Of a stretch of 64,000 bases of DNA, positions 1 to 10,507 are shown one piece after another. Each line of letters starts with the position of its first letter. The stretch's first letter is position 1. The notes beneath the pieces are model-generated. The model saw nothing but the letters and a program-made list of their open reading frames with translations, made no database searches and was not told the origin of the DNA. Source of the stretch: Magnaporthiopsis rhizophila (Eukaryota; Ascomycota; Sordariomycetes; Magnaporthales; Magnaporthaceae). The translations under genes were made by a program, and so were the position numbers. The stretch covers positions 62,001 to 126,000 of the forward strand of contig PYSS01000045.1 of the NCBI GenBank assembly GCA_003049465.1. Direction: 5' to 3'.

Positions 1-810
1 CTCACCATCAGCCACGCCATCGCGCAGAGCACCAAGCTCTGCTTCTTCGAGGAGAAGATGTCCGAGACCATGCAGGACGCGCAGCACGTGCCAAAGCAGC
101 TAGCCCTGACGGGCGAGTTGGCCATGACGAGGACAGAGATTGTCAAGATCCTGGGGCGGCTGTTCAAGAGCCGTGTGGACATCAACTTGTGTAAGTATAT
201 CCTGTCTATATACCCACTTTTTGTGTCTGTTCTCGTGGTGTTGCTACTTCGGAGCTTCCCCCTGGTAGAAGCTATTGCTAACGTTGTGGTTGCTGCTTCT
301 GCTTCGAAAGCCTCAAACATCCTCGATGTGCCCAACTTCTTCTGGGACTCGGAGCCGACGCTGCACCCGCTGTACGTGGCCATCCGCGACTACCTCGAGA
401 TCGACCAGCGCATCAAGGTTCTCAACGAGCGGTGCCGGGTCTTCCTAGACCTGGCCGAGATCCTGTCGGACTCGGTGGCCGACGCAAAGATGAGCGCAAT
501 CACGTGGATCATCATCATCCTGATCGTCATCAGCATCCTCGTCACCGTGTCCGAGGTCACGCTCCGGTTCGGCATGCTCGAGAAGGAGAGGAGCAAGGGC
601 GGGGCCGGAGGAGTAGACGTAGTAGGACTGGAAAGTGAGGCTGCAGCGCCAAAGAGCAGGCTCGAGCTCCGCGACCAGATCTGGAAGTCCATGTCCGAGG
701 CTGGCATCTCGCTCGAAGACCTCCGCGCCTGGGGCCAGGGGCTGACGGCGTCGGAGAAGGTGGCCGTGTGTGGATCTGAGCACGCGGGGAAGACCTTTGC
801 GGGTGTTTAA
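1..810 (+). CDS. RMD1/DUF155 family membrane protein, C-terminal part (5' truncated)
   Basis: The window opens inside this gene. Exons are 1-190 and 311-810. The 120-bp intron (GTAAGT donor, AAAG acceptor) has a length divisible by three and no stop, so an unspliced reading also stays open, but splicing gives the continuous junction DINL-SSNILDVPNFFW. 229 residues are visible. The string NILDVPNFFW, then an acidic stretch with a tyrosine (DYLEIDQRIKVLN), then a single hydrophobic helix near the C-terminus (ITWIIIILIVISILVTV) are the usual layout of DUF155 proteins (yeast Rmd1/Rmd8, human RMND1). That family is membrane-attached. Rmd1 is implicated in sporulation and RMND1 in mitochondrial translation, but the exact paralogue cannot be settled from the C-terminus alone. 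After the helix comes a poorly conserved tail of about 80 residues ending in TFAGV. The start codon lies outside the window. Confidence 0.85.
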   Translation, partial: LTISHAIAQSTKLCFFEEKMSETMQDAQHVPKQLALTGELAMTRTEIVKILGRLFKSRVDINLCKYILSIYPLFVSVLVVLLLRSFPLVEAIANVVVAASASKASNILDVPNFFWDSEPTLHPLYVAIRDYLEIDQRIKVLNERCRVFLDLAEILSDSVADAKMSAITWIIIILIVISILVTVSEVTLRFGMLEKERSKGGAGGVDVVGLESEAAAPKSRLELRDQIWKSMSEAGISLEDLRAWGQGLTASEKVAVCGSEHAGKTFAGV

Positions 811-1408
811 CCGCGTTTCTTTTCTTGGTCTTTTTTTCCGTCCGGTTTCTATCCACGCTATCCGTTCCAGTTCACCACGCAGCGTTGGCCTCGACCCATC
901 GCACCATTCCTGTACCACTAACAATCCACTACTGGCAGACTAGCCAGGTTGTAACTTTTCCTTTTTGCTTTTTGTCTTGTTCTTGGGAAGAGGGTCATTG
1001 AGCGAAGAAATACCAAAAGCTTAGTCACTATTTTTATCATTTTACGATTTTAGCACTTGGATAAGTACGTAATTGGCAATAACAAAAATAGCATATGAAA
1101 CCGACAGGCAGTTTACAACAGGGGATATCAGAGCACGTGCGAACTAGTTCAAGAAGCAAATTTGACAGGTTAACGACAAGGTATTGGATGGAAAAAGAAA
1201 CGAGAAAATAAAACTGAACAAAAAATGGCTCGCCCGCCACGTAGAATCATGGGAATAAAACGCCTCCAACACCGCCACGAATCGCTGGTTTTCCTCGATA
1301 AACGCAAGGGTATAGAAAACAAAACAAGGAAAAGAGTTTCTCAGACTGTTGAAAGTCTCGTGCACACATCCCTCGCGCCGTCTCATTTTATACGTGGTGT
1401 GGGTGTGT
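811..1408. other. Convergent 3' intergenic region
   Basis: This 598-bp spacer lies between the stop of the RMD1-like gene and the stop of the oppositely oriented zinc-ribbon gene. It should hold both 3' UTRs. It is T-rich on the left and A-rich on the right, as expected for two converging polyadenylation regions. I see no ORF with protein-like composition. Confidence 0.6.
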
Positions 1409-1851
1409 TTAGCCGTACCGCATCGGCTGCTGCGCAGGCGGCGGGCCAGACTGGTTCTGCAGCGGGTACTGCTGCTGCGGAGGCGCTCCTCCACCGCCTC
1501 CGCCACCTCCTGCCCCTCCTGCTGCCATCTGCTGGACGTCCTGGCGATGCGTGAGCGGCTGGGCAAAGTTGCAGACGCGGCAGGTGACGTCAACGTAGCC
1601 CTTGATTGTGTGCGGTATTACGGGCTGTTTTGTTTTGTTTTGTTTTGTTTTGTTAGCTTTCAAGCAGAATAGAATGCAAGGATGGCAAGGGACAAAGAAT
1701 GGCTCACAATCCAACAGAGCGTGAACCACGGGTGCGACTTGATGACGGACGCGGACCAGTTGCCGCAGTTGTGGCATTGGACCGTCAGGCCTTTGTAGCC
1801 GTCCACCTCGCTCCGGAAGCGGTGCTCGCCGCAGACGAAGAAGAAGAACAT
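1409..1851 (-). CDS. Small zinc-ribbon protein (119 aa)
   Basis: There are two exons on the minus strand, 1851-1708 and 1624-1409, joined across an 83-bp intron (GTGAGC donor, CAG acceptor preceded on this strand by repeated CAAAA units). The joined protein has 119 residues. It starts MFFFFVCGEHRF and carries two Cys pairs: C-x2-C in VQCHNCGNW (residues 26 and 29) and C-x2-C in DVTCRVCNF, after the junction. Four cysteines spaced like this form a zinc ribbon of the type found in short fungal zinc-ribbon proteins. The C-terminal third is Gly/Gln/Pro-rich (GGAGGGGGGGG, then PPQQQYPLQNQ) and probably disordered. The exon boundary falls between the two Cys pairs, so the domain exists only after splicing. 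The function is unknown; nucleic-acid or protein binding is a guess from the fold. Confidence 0.8.
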
Positions 1852-2519
1852 TGTGGGTGGTTTGTGTGTGCTATGCGGCCTGGTGGCCAAGCGGCGGCGC
1901 TTGGTTTGCCTCGTTCTTTTTGTGATGGTTTGATGGAGTTGTATTGAGTCCTGAAGCGATGGAGGACGGTGGTGGCGATGGTTTACTGCTTGAAGTGCAG
2001 CCGAGGTGAGCGTCCCGAGGGTGCTGTTAATGAGAGAAACAAAGTCGGCGTCGGAAGCTCTGGAATCGAAGGAACTGCGCAGTATAGAAACGAACTGCTG
2101 CGTGGCGACCGCATGGCTGGATCCACTCTTACTGAGCGTACCTGACACACCCAAATACGGCGACGAGGTACCGGGCGAAGCTTCATGCACCAGGGACACG
2201 CAACCGTTCCCGCAAAGCCACATGCCCAACGGGGACCTGGCTCTGACGTCTTTGCTGCACGCCAAGCCGGTCAAAGTGGGTCGGGCTTTTTTTTTTTAGA
2301 TGCCCGCCATTGGCCCCGCCAAACAGGTTCGCCGAGAAGGAAAAAAAAAAGAATCGGCGGCCAGTTGGTGCTACATGACGCGACAAAGACTACGCGAATA
2401 TCATCAGAGACGTGCCCCGCACAACCACTCTTGAAAGGTTAGGGCAGCGCAGCGGGCGTTGACGGGATGACACGATAACGCGGCGCCCCGCCTAGACCAC
2501 GGCCAGCACCGGCTCCATC
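1852..2519. promoter_or_regulatory. Divergent promoter region, zinc-ribbon gene / RPP1
   Basis: This 668-bp spacer separates two divergent starts, 1851 on the minus strand and 2520 on the plus strand, so it should contain both promoters. A T9 run sits at 2288-2296 and an A10 run near 2341-2350. I could not assign a TATA box or a known factor site. Confidence 0.5.
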
Positions 2520-3656
2520 ATGATCTACGACCTCAACATCGCATGGACGCCGTCCACGCCGGCCGACGCCCTGGACCGCACGCTGCGCCAGGCCGCCGTG
2601 CTGGGCTACGACGTCGTGGCCCTCAACCACACCATCAGCAAGCTGCCCATCCCGTCGCCAATCACGAACCCGATCCCGGTCCTCTCGTCCTCTACCACCA
2701 ACGACCGCCGCTTGCCGACAACGATCCTCCGCCGCGCAACCGTCCACATGTCCGACCCGCGCGACAACCACCGCCTCGACGCCGTCGCGGCCGCCTACGA
2801 CATGCTCGCCGTGCGGCCCACGACCGAAACCGCCTTCTCGCACGCATGCGTCAACCTCGCCGAGCCGTCCGTCATCTCGCTCGACCTGGCCTCCAACCTG
2901 GGCTACCACCTCCGCCCCAAGCCCGTCATGGCCGCCGTGCGCCGCGGCGTGCGCTTCGAGGTGTGCTACTCGCACGCCATCGTCTCCTCCTCGTCCTCCG
3001 ACAACAGCGGCCAAAACAACAGCAGCAGTAACAACCGCGCACGCGCCCTCTTCGTCGCAAACCTGGTCGGCCTCGTGCGCGCCAGCAAAGGCCGCGGCCT
3101 CGTCGTCAGCAGCGGCTGCCCCGCGTCCCGGCCGACGCTGCTGCGCGCCCCCGCCGACGTCGTCAACCTGCTGGCCGTGTGGGGGCTGGGCGCCGAGCGC
3201 GGCCTGGAGGCGCTCTCGGCTTCGCCCAGGGGCGTCGTCGTCAACGAGGGCATCAGGCGGTCGTCGTTTCGCGGCGTTGTCGACATTGTGCAGGCTGCTG
3301 GCGGCGGCGACGGGGCTCCCAGCGAGACGGCGGTTGTTACGGGGCGGAAGAAGCAGAAACAACAGCAACAGCAGCAACAAAAACAAAAACAACAAAATGG
3401 CAGCGGGGTTGGTGCTGACGCCCGGGAGACAAGCAAGGATCCGGACGGCGACGGGGACCCGCAAAAAGGGAAAGCCCAGAAGGACGACAACAACAACAAC
3501 AACAACCAGCAGCAGGGCGTCAAGCGGAAGAACGGCGAGCAGGCCGGCGCCGCAGACGCGGCCGACGAGGTCGGGCAGAAGCTCAGCAAGCGGCAGGCCA
3601 AGAAGCAGCGCCGCCTCGCTGCGCAGCAGGCACAGGCCGCTGAGGCGGCACCATGA
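2520..3656 (+). CDS. RPP1: RNase P/MRP protein subunit RPP1 (Rpp30 family)
   Basis: This is a single-exon gene of 378 residues. The N-terminus MIYDLNIAWTPSTPADALDR followed by AAVLGYDVVALNHTI is the diagnostic first strand-helix unit of the RNase P subunit p30 TIM-barrel. Further family blocks are LRRATVHMSDPRDN, DMLAVRPTTETAFSHAC, VISLDLASNL, RGVRFEVCYSHAI, ARALFVANLVGLVRASKGRGLVVSSGC, LRAPADVVNLLAVWGL and VVNEGIRRSSFRGVVDIV. The protein acts in nuclear RNase P and RNase MRP, which process tRNA 5' ends and rRNA. After about residue 265 the chain turns into low complexity (Gln/Lys runs, an Asn run, a basic tail with KRQAKKQRR) that the core family lacks and that probably aids RNA binding or nucleolar targeting. 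The start was chosen because MIYDLN is the conserved family N-terminus. Confidence 0.95.
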   Translation: MIYDLNIAWTPSTPADALDRTLRQAAVLGYDVVALNHTISKLPIPSPITNPIPVLSSSTTNDRRLPTTILRRATVHMSDPRDNHRLDAVAAAYDMLAVRPTTETAFSHACVNLAEPSVISLDLASNLGYHLRPKPVMAAVRRGVRFEVCYSHAIVSSSSSDNSGQNNSSSNNRARALFVANLVGLVRASKGRGLVVSSGCPASRPTLLRAPADVVNLLAVWGLGAERGLEALSASPRGVVVNEGIRRSSFRGVVDIVQAAGGGDGAPSETAVVTGRKKQKQQQQQQQKQKQQNGSGVGADARETSKDPDGDGDPQKGKAQKDDNNNNNNQQQGVKRKNGEQAGAADAADEVGQKLSKRQAKKQRRLAAQQAQAAEAAP

Positions 3657-4567
3657 CGCAGGGAGGTGCCCAGCTTGGACTTTGGGGCTTCGGGACTCGT
3701 TCCTGCTCAAAAAAACTAGATAGATGCAGCATGGGAAAACTGGCGTTTACGTAGTGTTTGCCAAGAGAAAAGGGGTTCGTCTCCGTGGAGCGTACATAGG
3801 AGCGGTAAGACAGGAGCCGCAATGCTACGACATCAAACGCCGAGTCGTTCACATGTCCGAGCACCTGATCCTCTTGGGCATGCACCTATGTGAGACATGT
3901 TCCCTTTCTCATTTTTTTCTGGTTTTAATTTCTATCTAGAAAACTGAAACAAAATATGTACAATTTTGGAAACCACAATCTTCTTCCCGTTGTCCCCCGA
4001 GCAAGGGAACGATGTCGTATAAAAACGACGACCGACCGAAAGTCTCCGGGACAATAGGAGTCAACAACTTATGTCGCGGGCAGACAATTAGCGAAAGAGA
4101 AATGCAAGAAAAAACAAAGCTACAGCCAAAAGAGTGAGAAAACAGAAAAAGCGCGATGCAAACAACATTGAAATAAGCAATGCCAGTATTCACTAGGCGG
4201 ATGGGTATTGTGTCTCTTCGTATATGGGCGTGAAATATTAACGCAGACAGCAAAGGGAAAAAAAAAAAAAAAAAAAAAAAAAAAAGTGTCTTGGGGGTTG
4301 ATTGATTTGTCCTTTTTTCTTCTTCCCTTCGGTCTTTGTCGGACTGTTGTTTAACGAGAGTTTCGACAAGAGGTGCGTGCCGTATCAAAAAACAAAACAA
4401 TAAAAAAAAGATGTACCCTCAATCAAAAGTCGTAACCAGCGGTAATAGTAATATCGGATTCGTTCATTTTGCTTAATAAATGCGGCAGAGCACATGTGAA
4501 GAAGCGTCTCGGGGAAGGAATAAAAGACGCAATCGAACCCCCACACAGGGGCTGCGGACAAAGGAGA
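3657..4567. other. Convergent 3' intergenic region with an A28 tract
   Basis: This 911-bp spacer lies between the RPP1 stop and the stop of the secreted Pro/Ala-rich gene. It is A-rich and unusually low in GC for the window. A 28-base adenine run lies at 4258-4285. No protein-like ORF is visible, and it is most easily read as two 3' UTRs plus spacer. Confidence 0.55.
4258..4285. repeat. Homopolymer A28
   Basis: This is an uninterrupted run of 28 A in the convergent spacer. Runs of the same length occur at 19169-19196 and 61183-61210. Confidence 0.9.
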
Positions 4568-6062
4568 TCAGGCACCACCAAAAAGCGCAGCACCCTGTGG
4601 GTTGCCTGGGTTGACCAGGTTACCGAGGTTGAGTCTGGAGTTGAGCGCCAGGTTGCTGGGAATGACGATGTTTGGCTGGGCCGCGTTGTTCGTATCGGGT
4701 CCCGGGGTCGGCCCAGGAGGAGGACCGCCAGCCGCCACCGGCAGGTTCAAGGATGCCGCCGGTGGGGGCGGGGGCTGGTTCGCGGGCGGGGCCGCAGCTA
4801 TACGGAAACAAGGTGGTCAGAGTTTGTGCAAAGAGTTTGATAGCAGGTGAGCGTGTCTTACCAGGCTGGGAAGGGGTAGGGCTAGCGACAGGAGCCGAGC
4901 TCTCAGCCGCAGGCGGTGGAGGGGGCGGGGGTGAGACAGGTGCTGCCGAAGTAACCGGCAGTTCCGAGGCCACAGGAGCCGCCGAGGTGGCGGGAGCTGA
5001 CGAAGTCGGTGCAGGGCTCGGTGCAGAGGGGGCCTCCGGTGCCGAGGGGGCTGGTGCGGGAGCGGCGGAAGGAGCTGGTGCCGAGGGAGCCGGTGCAGAA
5101 GGTGCCGGCGCCGAAGGGGTGGTAGCCGAAGAGGCAGGAGCAGAGGCGACCGGAGCCGAAGGGGCCGCTAACGGAGCAGAAGGGGCCGCTAACGGAGCAG
5201 AAGGGGCCGGTGGCGGAGTCCCAGCGGGAGGAGGCGCGAGGGTGGTGGCTGGCAGGGACGAGATTCCGGGAGGTGGCGGGAGAGGGTTTGCCCCAGGGAC
5301 GACGCCAGCAGGCGCCGAGGCAGCTGGTGCTCCACCGGCGGTCGTCTTCCGGAATTCATTAGGGACCGAAACAATGCTGACTCCGATGCCACCGCGAGGT
5401 CCAGTGGGAGCGGGCGTAGGCATGGCTTCGCCACCGGCATTATTGACCGGCGGCGGGGCGCTGGGCGTGGGAGTGGCCCCGCCGCCAGCCGAACCCGAAC
5501 TGGCGGAAGTTGACGTGAGCATCCGTTTCGATTCACCTTGGTCCATCCCATTCCCCTTTCCCTTCTCTTTCTTCTCCTCTTTCTTTCCATTCTCCTTCTC
5601 TTTGTTTTTCTTTCCCTCCTTCTTCTTCTTCCAATCCTTGCCCTTTCTTCCCCCAGCATTCCATGTCATGTTCCCCGCAGGCGGCGTGGTGCCCATCGAC
5701 TGGATCGCACCCGGTGCGGAGTTGATGGGAGCGGGAGCAGGTTCAGGAGCTGTGCCAGGCGGTGGCGGTGGCGGCGGCGGCGGCGTTGCCATCGGGGGCG
5801 CACCGCCTGGCGGTTCCGTCTTGACGACGGTCAGAGTCTTCGTGCCGTGGAGCTTTCGTGCTGCATCCGGGTCGTTCAAGATTTTGAGAATCTCCGCCAT
5901 AAAATCCCTCCTCGCCGGCCTTCCATCCGCTCCATTATGATTGAGGGCCGCGGCCTAGGAGAATAGTTAGACGCCCGTTTGGTTGGTGAGGACGGAGACG
6001 CTTCAACTCACCTCGATTACGATTGCCGACCCAGCCAGCCACAACAGCATCGACAGCCTCAT
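4568..6062 (-). CDS. Secreted Pro/Ala/Ser-rich low-complexity protein (457 aa)
   Basis: There are three exons on the minus strand: 6062-6012, 5954-4862 and 4797-4568. The introns are GTGAGT...CTAG and GTAAGA...TAG. The first exon encodes only MRLSMLLWLAGSAIVIE. With the next residues (AAALNHNG) it makes a classic signal peptide, which is why I start at 6062 and not at the internal Met at 5900. A dibasic site follows (GRPARR-DF), a plausible Kex2-type cleavage point. Next come a short helical stretch (MAEILKILNDPDAARKLHG), a proline run, a very basic Lys/Glu block, and a long tract of APSAP-type repeats alternating with PPPPPPP runs. The protein ends QPNIVIPSNLALNSRLNLGN...LFGGA. No catalytic domain is visible. 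Extensive Ser/Thr/Pro suggests O-glycosylation. The function is unknown; a wall-associated or secreted structural role is inference. Confidence 0.75.
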
Positions 6063-9000
6063 CTTGAAACTAACACAAAAGCAACTCCCTCCCTCTTTGG
6101 TATCGTCCTACTGCATCTAGCGTCCGCAACAAATTTGCACAAAAGGAGTGTGACAACAGACCAGCCGTCGGGGTTGAGAATGATCGTCGACGAAGGCGCT
6201 CCAGTGGGATCAACCCAGTGAGCAGCCGATGGGGCGGTGCGAATGGTGTCTTTAAGGAGAGTAAGAATCCAAGGTATCGGCTCGTTCGTGTTGTCCGGTA
6301 CCGGCACGTTTCCCTTATTTCCCTTCCGAGCGCCCGAGAATTAGGCCCGTCCACAAGCAAGGGACGGTGTCGAACGAAGTCCGATGTTGGGAGGAAGGCG
6401 GCTCCCGAGGATGTCGTCCAGACGAAAATGAGCGATGGGCTATGACAAGATCCTAGTCCCGTCTAATAGCAAAGGAAAGAAGAGAAAAACCGGGCGGCCG
6501 GAAAAAATACTAAAAGAGGCTAAAATGAAGATAAAACAAGACAAAAGAAGGGAAGAATAAAGAACAGCAAGAGCACAAAAACGACACCGGCTCAGGGAAT
6601 GAAGATGTCAACGATGGGCCAACATGGGAAAAAAGAATGGGCGGCCTCGCGGGAGGAGATCTCAGAAGACGGGACGAAGCGGGCGACTGGAACATAAGGA
6701 AGTGGAGAAGAGAAGAAACGGGCAGATGGGGTCGGGCTAGGGGGATGGCCCACGTTATGGGTCGAGCGATGCCCAGGATGTGGCGCCGCGGTGGCCAACC
6801 TCGATGGTGTTTCAACCATCGTCAAGCCAAGGGACAGGGAGTCGGGCCAGGTCCCCTTTTTTCCCTCTTTTTTTTTTTTTTTTTTTTCTTTCTCTCTCTT
6901 CGCCCTTTGAGCTTGGCATCCATGGCACCCTGCCCTGCCTGATTCCGCTTGATCTCCGGTGGGCTGCTTCTCGGATCTGTCAACGAGTCGGGCGACGGAA
7001 GGAAGAGCAGCAACCCCAGCCCAGCTCGGACGCCTAGCGGGAGACGGATGGTGAACCACCTTTGCCGCTGTTGCATCGTGCTGCTCCGTTCGGCATGCTT
7101 GATAAGGCTGACGGCCCCCGACGAAAAGAGTCCGTCCGCGACACTTTGCATGCTTCATCCGGCGCAAACTGCTGCAACCGTCGACACCTCCAGCTCTCAG
7201 AGGCCCGCTGTCTGGGATGGGGCCGGGTTTCAAGCCGGGCGGATTACCTACCTATCCAGGTCGTGGGCTTAGCTAACCAACCCAACCGCGGACATCATCT
7301 CCACCGTGGACTGCAACAGCAAGGTACGTGATTTGTTTCCGAAGACGCTCGGCGGTAACGGTGACGAGATGGAGGGCAACATCGCGGCCAATGGAGGTGG
7401 GCTATCGGTTCCCAGAATTGAGACCCTGGGGCGACAAGCTTAAAAAAGAGAAGGGCAACAACGAAGGACGGGTTAATCTCAATGGCGGATTTTGGGAACG
7501 GTGAAAAGCTTGGCGCCATCTCGCACCCTGACGTGCCGAGAACTAGGCGACTTGCAGGTGCAGCCGGGGCCATGTGTCGAATCTGGTGTGACAGTGGTGC
7601 CCGTCTGGACGTGGACAAGAGCGTCCGCGACGCCACCAGGAATAGATTAGGGCGATTAGAAATGCTAGAGAGACGGGGCCGCCCTGTCCGGACGTTTCGG
7701 CAAACGCCTGTGGCCGCGGGATGTGGGCGGTCGAAAGACGTCGATTGCCAGGGATGGACGGCGGGAACCAAACAAAGCACGAGAAGGCGGCAGGCAGTTG
7801 GGCGGCTGGTGAATCCGGCGGGCGGGATGTTTGATGGGAATGAGATGGACGGGAGGGAGAAGAGCGTGAAAGGCGAAAAGCGCGAACCACCTATCGCAAT
7901 GGAAGCGCAGACAATTTGAGACCAACCCCTGACAAGGGCGGTTTGAGGTCTGCATTGGCGAGACAGGGGGTCCTGCCATGCGGCTCGGCCGTGCCTTTCA
8001 GGTCGCCAGCGGGGCAGCGGGTACCTGGCGGTTCCACAGCGCTGGCTGTGTGGGGTCTGCTCTGGCCACATTGATTGTGGGGCCGTCCAGGACCGCCCGC
8101 AGGTGGGTGTGCTCAGGACAACCGATTGACGGATGTTTGCTGCCGGAATGGTCTGATAAGAGGTAATCTATCAATGAATGCCTCGAAAATCCAAGGTCTT
8201 CCGCAGATCAATGCGCCCAGGAACAGCGCGAGAATACGCGTGCTTCGGACGAAGTCGAACAGATCACTCCGATATGAACCGATTTGCGACGCGTAGACAC
8301 GTGCATTCCGTGGTGGATGTGTTGGACTCTAACCACCACCACAACCTAACCTAGACTGCCTGTCTACCTAGGTAGCTATCTGTAGATGGCAGCTTACCGT
8401 GCTTACTACGAGCTGGCGACGGATGGTGTCAGTCTGATACCGACGGCCTCTATTACGGACACAGACACCACAATCTAGAGCTTCCCTGCTGCCGGAGAAA
8501 AAGTGCACAACGGGACGGCCGCCATTAGGTTGGGACGGACGGGTTTGCCAAGTCCGTAACGCTTCCGATTCGCGGGACGGTGCCGTTCCGATGGTGAGCC
8601 AGTCAGTTGGCCCGTCTCCAACTGATTGAACCCGTTTTTTTCTTTTTCTTCTTTCTTTTCTTTCTTTTCTTTTTTTCTGGAATTCTTTCCTGTTGAGGTT
8701 AACCGAGGACGAAAAGACCCGCGATCTTCACGTCTAGTTTGGCAGGGAACCCAGATCTTCGCCATGAGATGCCGGCACGCAATTGGAATTCCATATGAGT
8801 GCCATGCCAAACGAGTGGGAAAGGGTGGATGGGATGGGATTTTCGTGCCGTGCTTGACCGGTGCTTTGTTGCTTTGCCGGGCTGTCCGTTTCGGGTCTGG
8901 CGGTCACTTAGTAATCAGTCTTCTACCCACTGACAATGCCAGAATGCTAGCAACAAGGTTAGTGGCTGCGACCCAAGCCACGATGAGAACCGATGCCAAT

Positions 9001-9170
9001 GACGACAATGCAGCCATTCAGATCGCCAAGCCGTCGGCGATTTCGGTGATTTCGGTGTACTTGTTGCTTTTTGACAGCGCTGCAGGCAGCGATTCCTGTC
9101 CATTGACGACTGGGATTGTAAAACAAGCGTTCAATTGCCTCCCAGTTGACGACCCCAGGGACGCTTCAAG
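6063..9170. other. 3.1-kb gene-free divergent spacer
   Basis: This region separates the divergent starts at 6062 (-) and 9171 (+). I checked both strands for splice-joined domains and found none. The ORFs present, such as those near 7.3-8.1 kb, have Arg/Pro/Ser-rich compositions typical of random reading frames in GC-rich DNA. It contains a T20 run at 6868-6887, a palindromic TACCTAGGTA inside 8360-8380, and a T/C-rich tract at 8636-8690. It probably holds long promoters and 5' leaders. Confidence 0.45.
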
Positions 9171-10332
9171 ATGGCGTCCGCAATCCGCGTGCTGGACGAC
9201 TACTACCTGGCCATCACCATCCTGGTGACCGTCGCGTACCAGCTCTTTTTCTTTTCCATAGCCTTTTCCTTCAAGTTCGACAAACTGACGGGTAAGTCCC
9301 TAGAGAAGTCTACGCCTTGCCAGAAAAAGACCACCTGTGACAGCTGACACACGCAGACTTTGCTGGCGGCACCAACTTCGTCGTGCTGGCCATCCTCACC
9401 CTCGCGCTCAGCGGCGAGCCCGACGCGCGCCAGCTGGCCGCCTCCATCTTCCTGGGCGTCTGGGGCCTCCGCCTGTCGGCCTTCCTGCTCTTCCGCATCC
9501 TCAAGACGGGCAAGGATGACCGGTTCGACGACAAGCGCGATCGCTTCTTCCCCTTCCTGGGCTTCTGGATCTTCCAGATGCTCTGGGTCTGGCTCGTCTC
9601 GCTGCCGGTGACGGTGCTCAACTCGCCCGCCGTGCGGGGCCAGGGCCCGCAGCCGCCCTTTGGCTCCACCGCCAGGGACGTCGCCGGCACGGTCCTGTTC
9701 GCCGTCGGCTTCGTCATGGAGAGCGTCAGCGACGTCCAGCGGTACCTGTTCCGCTCGCGCAACAAGGACGGTGCCGCCGTCTGCGACAAGGGGTTCTTTT
9801 ACTTCTCCAGACACCCCAACTACTTTGGCGAGATCATCATCCAGTTTGGTAGGCAAATTCGTTCTCATTCTTTTTACTCAATGAAGGCTCTCCTGAAACC
9901 CACCAAACAGAAACTGATATCTCCTCTCCAGGCATCTTCACCATCGCCGTCTCGCCAGCCGCCGACGACCCCGTGACCGGCCCCGCCTTCTCGGCGCTTT
10001 ACGCCACCATCCTGGGCCCCATATTCCTTACTGTCCTGCTCCTCTTCGTGTCGGGCCTGACGCTGCAGGAGCGGCCCGGTGCCAAGAAGCGCTATGAAAA
10101 GGGCGGCGACGTCTGGAACAACTACAGCCGCTATCTCGAGCGCACCAGCATCCTCATCCCGCTCCCGCCTCAGCTGTACGAGAGGGTTCCGACCATTCTC
10201 AAGCGCACCATCCTCCTCGAGTGGCCCATGTATGTCTTTGACCCGGCCAAGCACTCGGACGAGGCCCAGTCATCTTCTCATGTGGACGAGGAGCGCGCGA
10301 ATATTAGGGACCATGGACAGGCGCAACAGTGA
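9171..10332 (+). CDS. DUF1295 / steroid 5-alpha-reductase-like membrane protein (337 aa)
   Basis: There are three exons, 9171-9291, 9357-9848 and 9932-10332, with introns GTAAGT...GCAG and GTAGGC...CCAG. The joined protein has 337 residues and several membrane helices: residues about 14-34 (ITILVTVAYQLFFFSIAF), LILTLAL, IFLGVWGLRLSAFLLF, FPFLGFWIFQMLWVWLV and ILGPIFLTVLLLF. The block GFFYFSRHPNYFGEI matches the cofactor-binding motif (RHPNY) shared by DUF1295 proteins, sterol C14 reductases and isoprenylcysteine methyltransferases. GLRLSAFLLFRI and RFDDKRDRFFPFLGFWIFQ are also family blocks. The likely role is a membrane oxidoreductase acting on lipids, probably with NADPH; the substrate is unknown. 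The last 25 residues are polar and variable. It converges with the GFA-type gene, whose stop is only 175 bp away. Confidence 0.9.
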
Positions 10333-10507
10333 GGATATGATACGAAGGGTTCGAAATCTTTGTAATGATGTACCGAACGTTCCGTTTTACCTATGGCTAC
10401 TAGAGATGCGGCTTGATATCGTAATATTTCCAGAAACGTATATTCCTTGCGCGTATTTCCAAGCATTCGAAGTTTCTGCATCCCGTGGCTCTCTTGCTTC
10501 GCCCTAT

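Noticed and set aside
2439..3710. 423-codon minus-strand ORF opposite RPP1
   Set aside because: It is fully antisense to the conserved RPP1 gene, has Val/Ala/Arg/Gly-rich composition and no recognisable domain. Long antisense frames are expected where GC-biased third positions suppress stops.
4672..5940. 422-codon plus-strand ORF opposite the secreted protein gene
   Set aside because: It is Gly/Ala/Glu-rich, the complement of Pro/Ala/Ser codons. Signal peptide and intron consensus sequences exist only on the minus strand.
7295..8071. 258-codon minus-strand ORF in the 6-9 kb spacer
   Set aside because: It is Arg/Pro/Ser/Cys-rich without conserved blocks, no neighbouring exons extend it, and the opposite strand is equally open.
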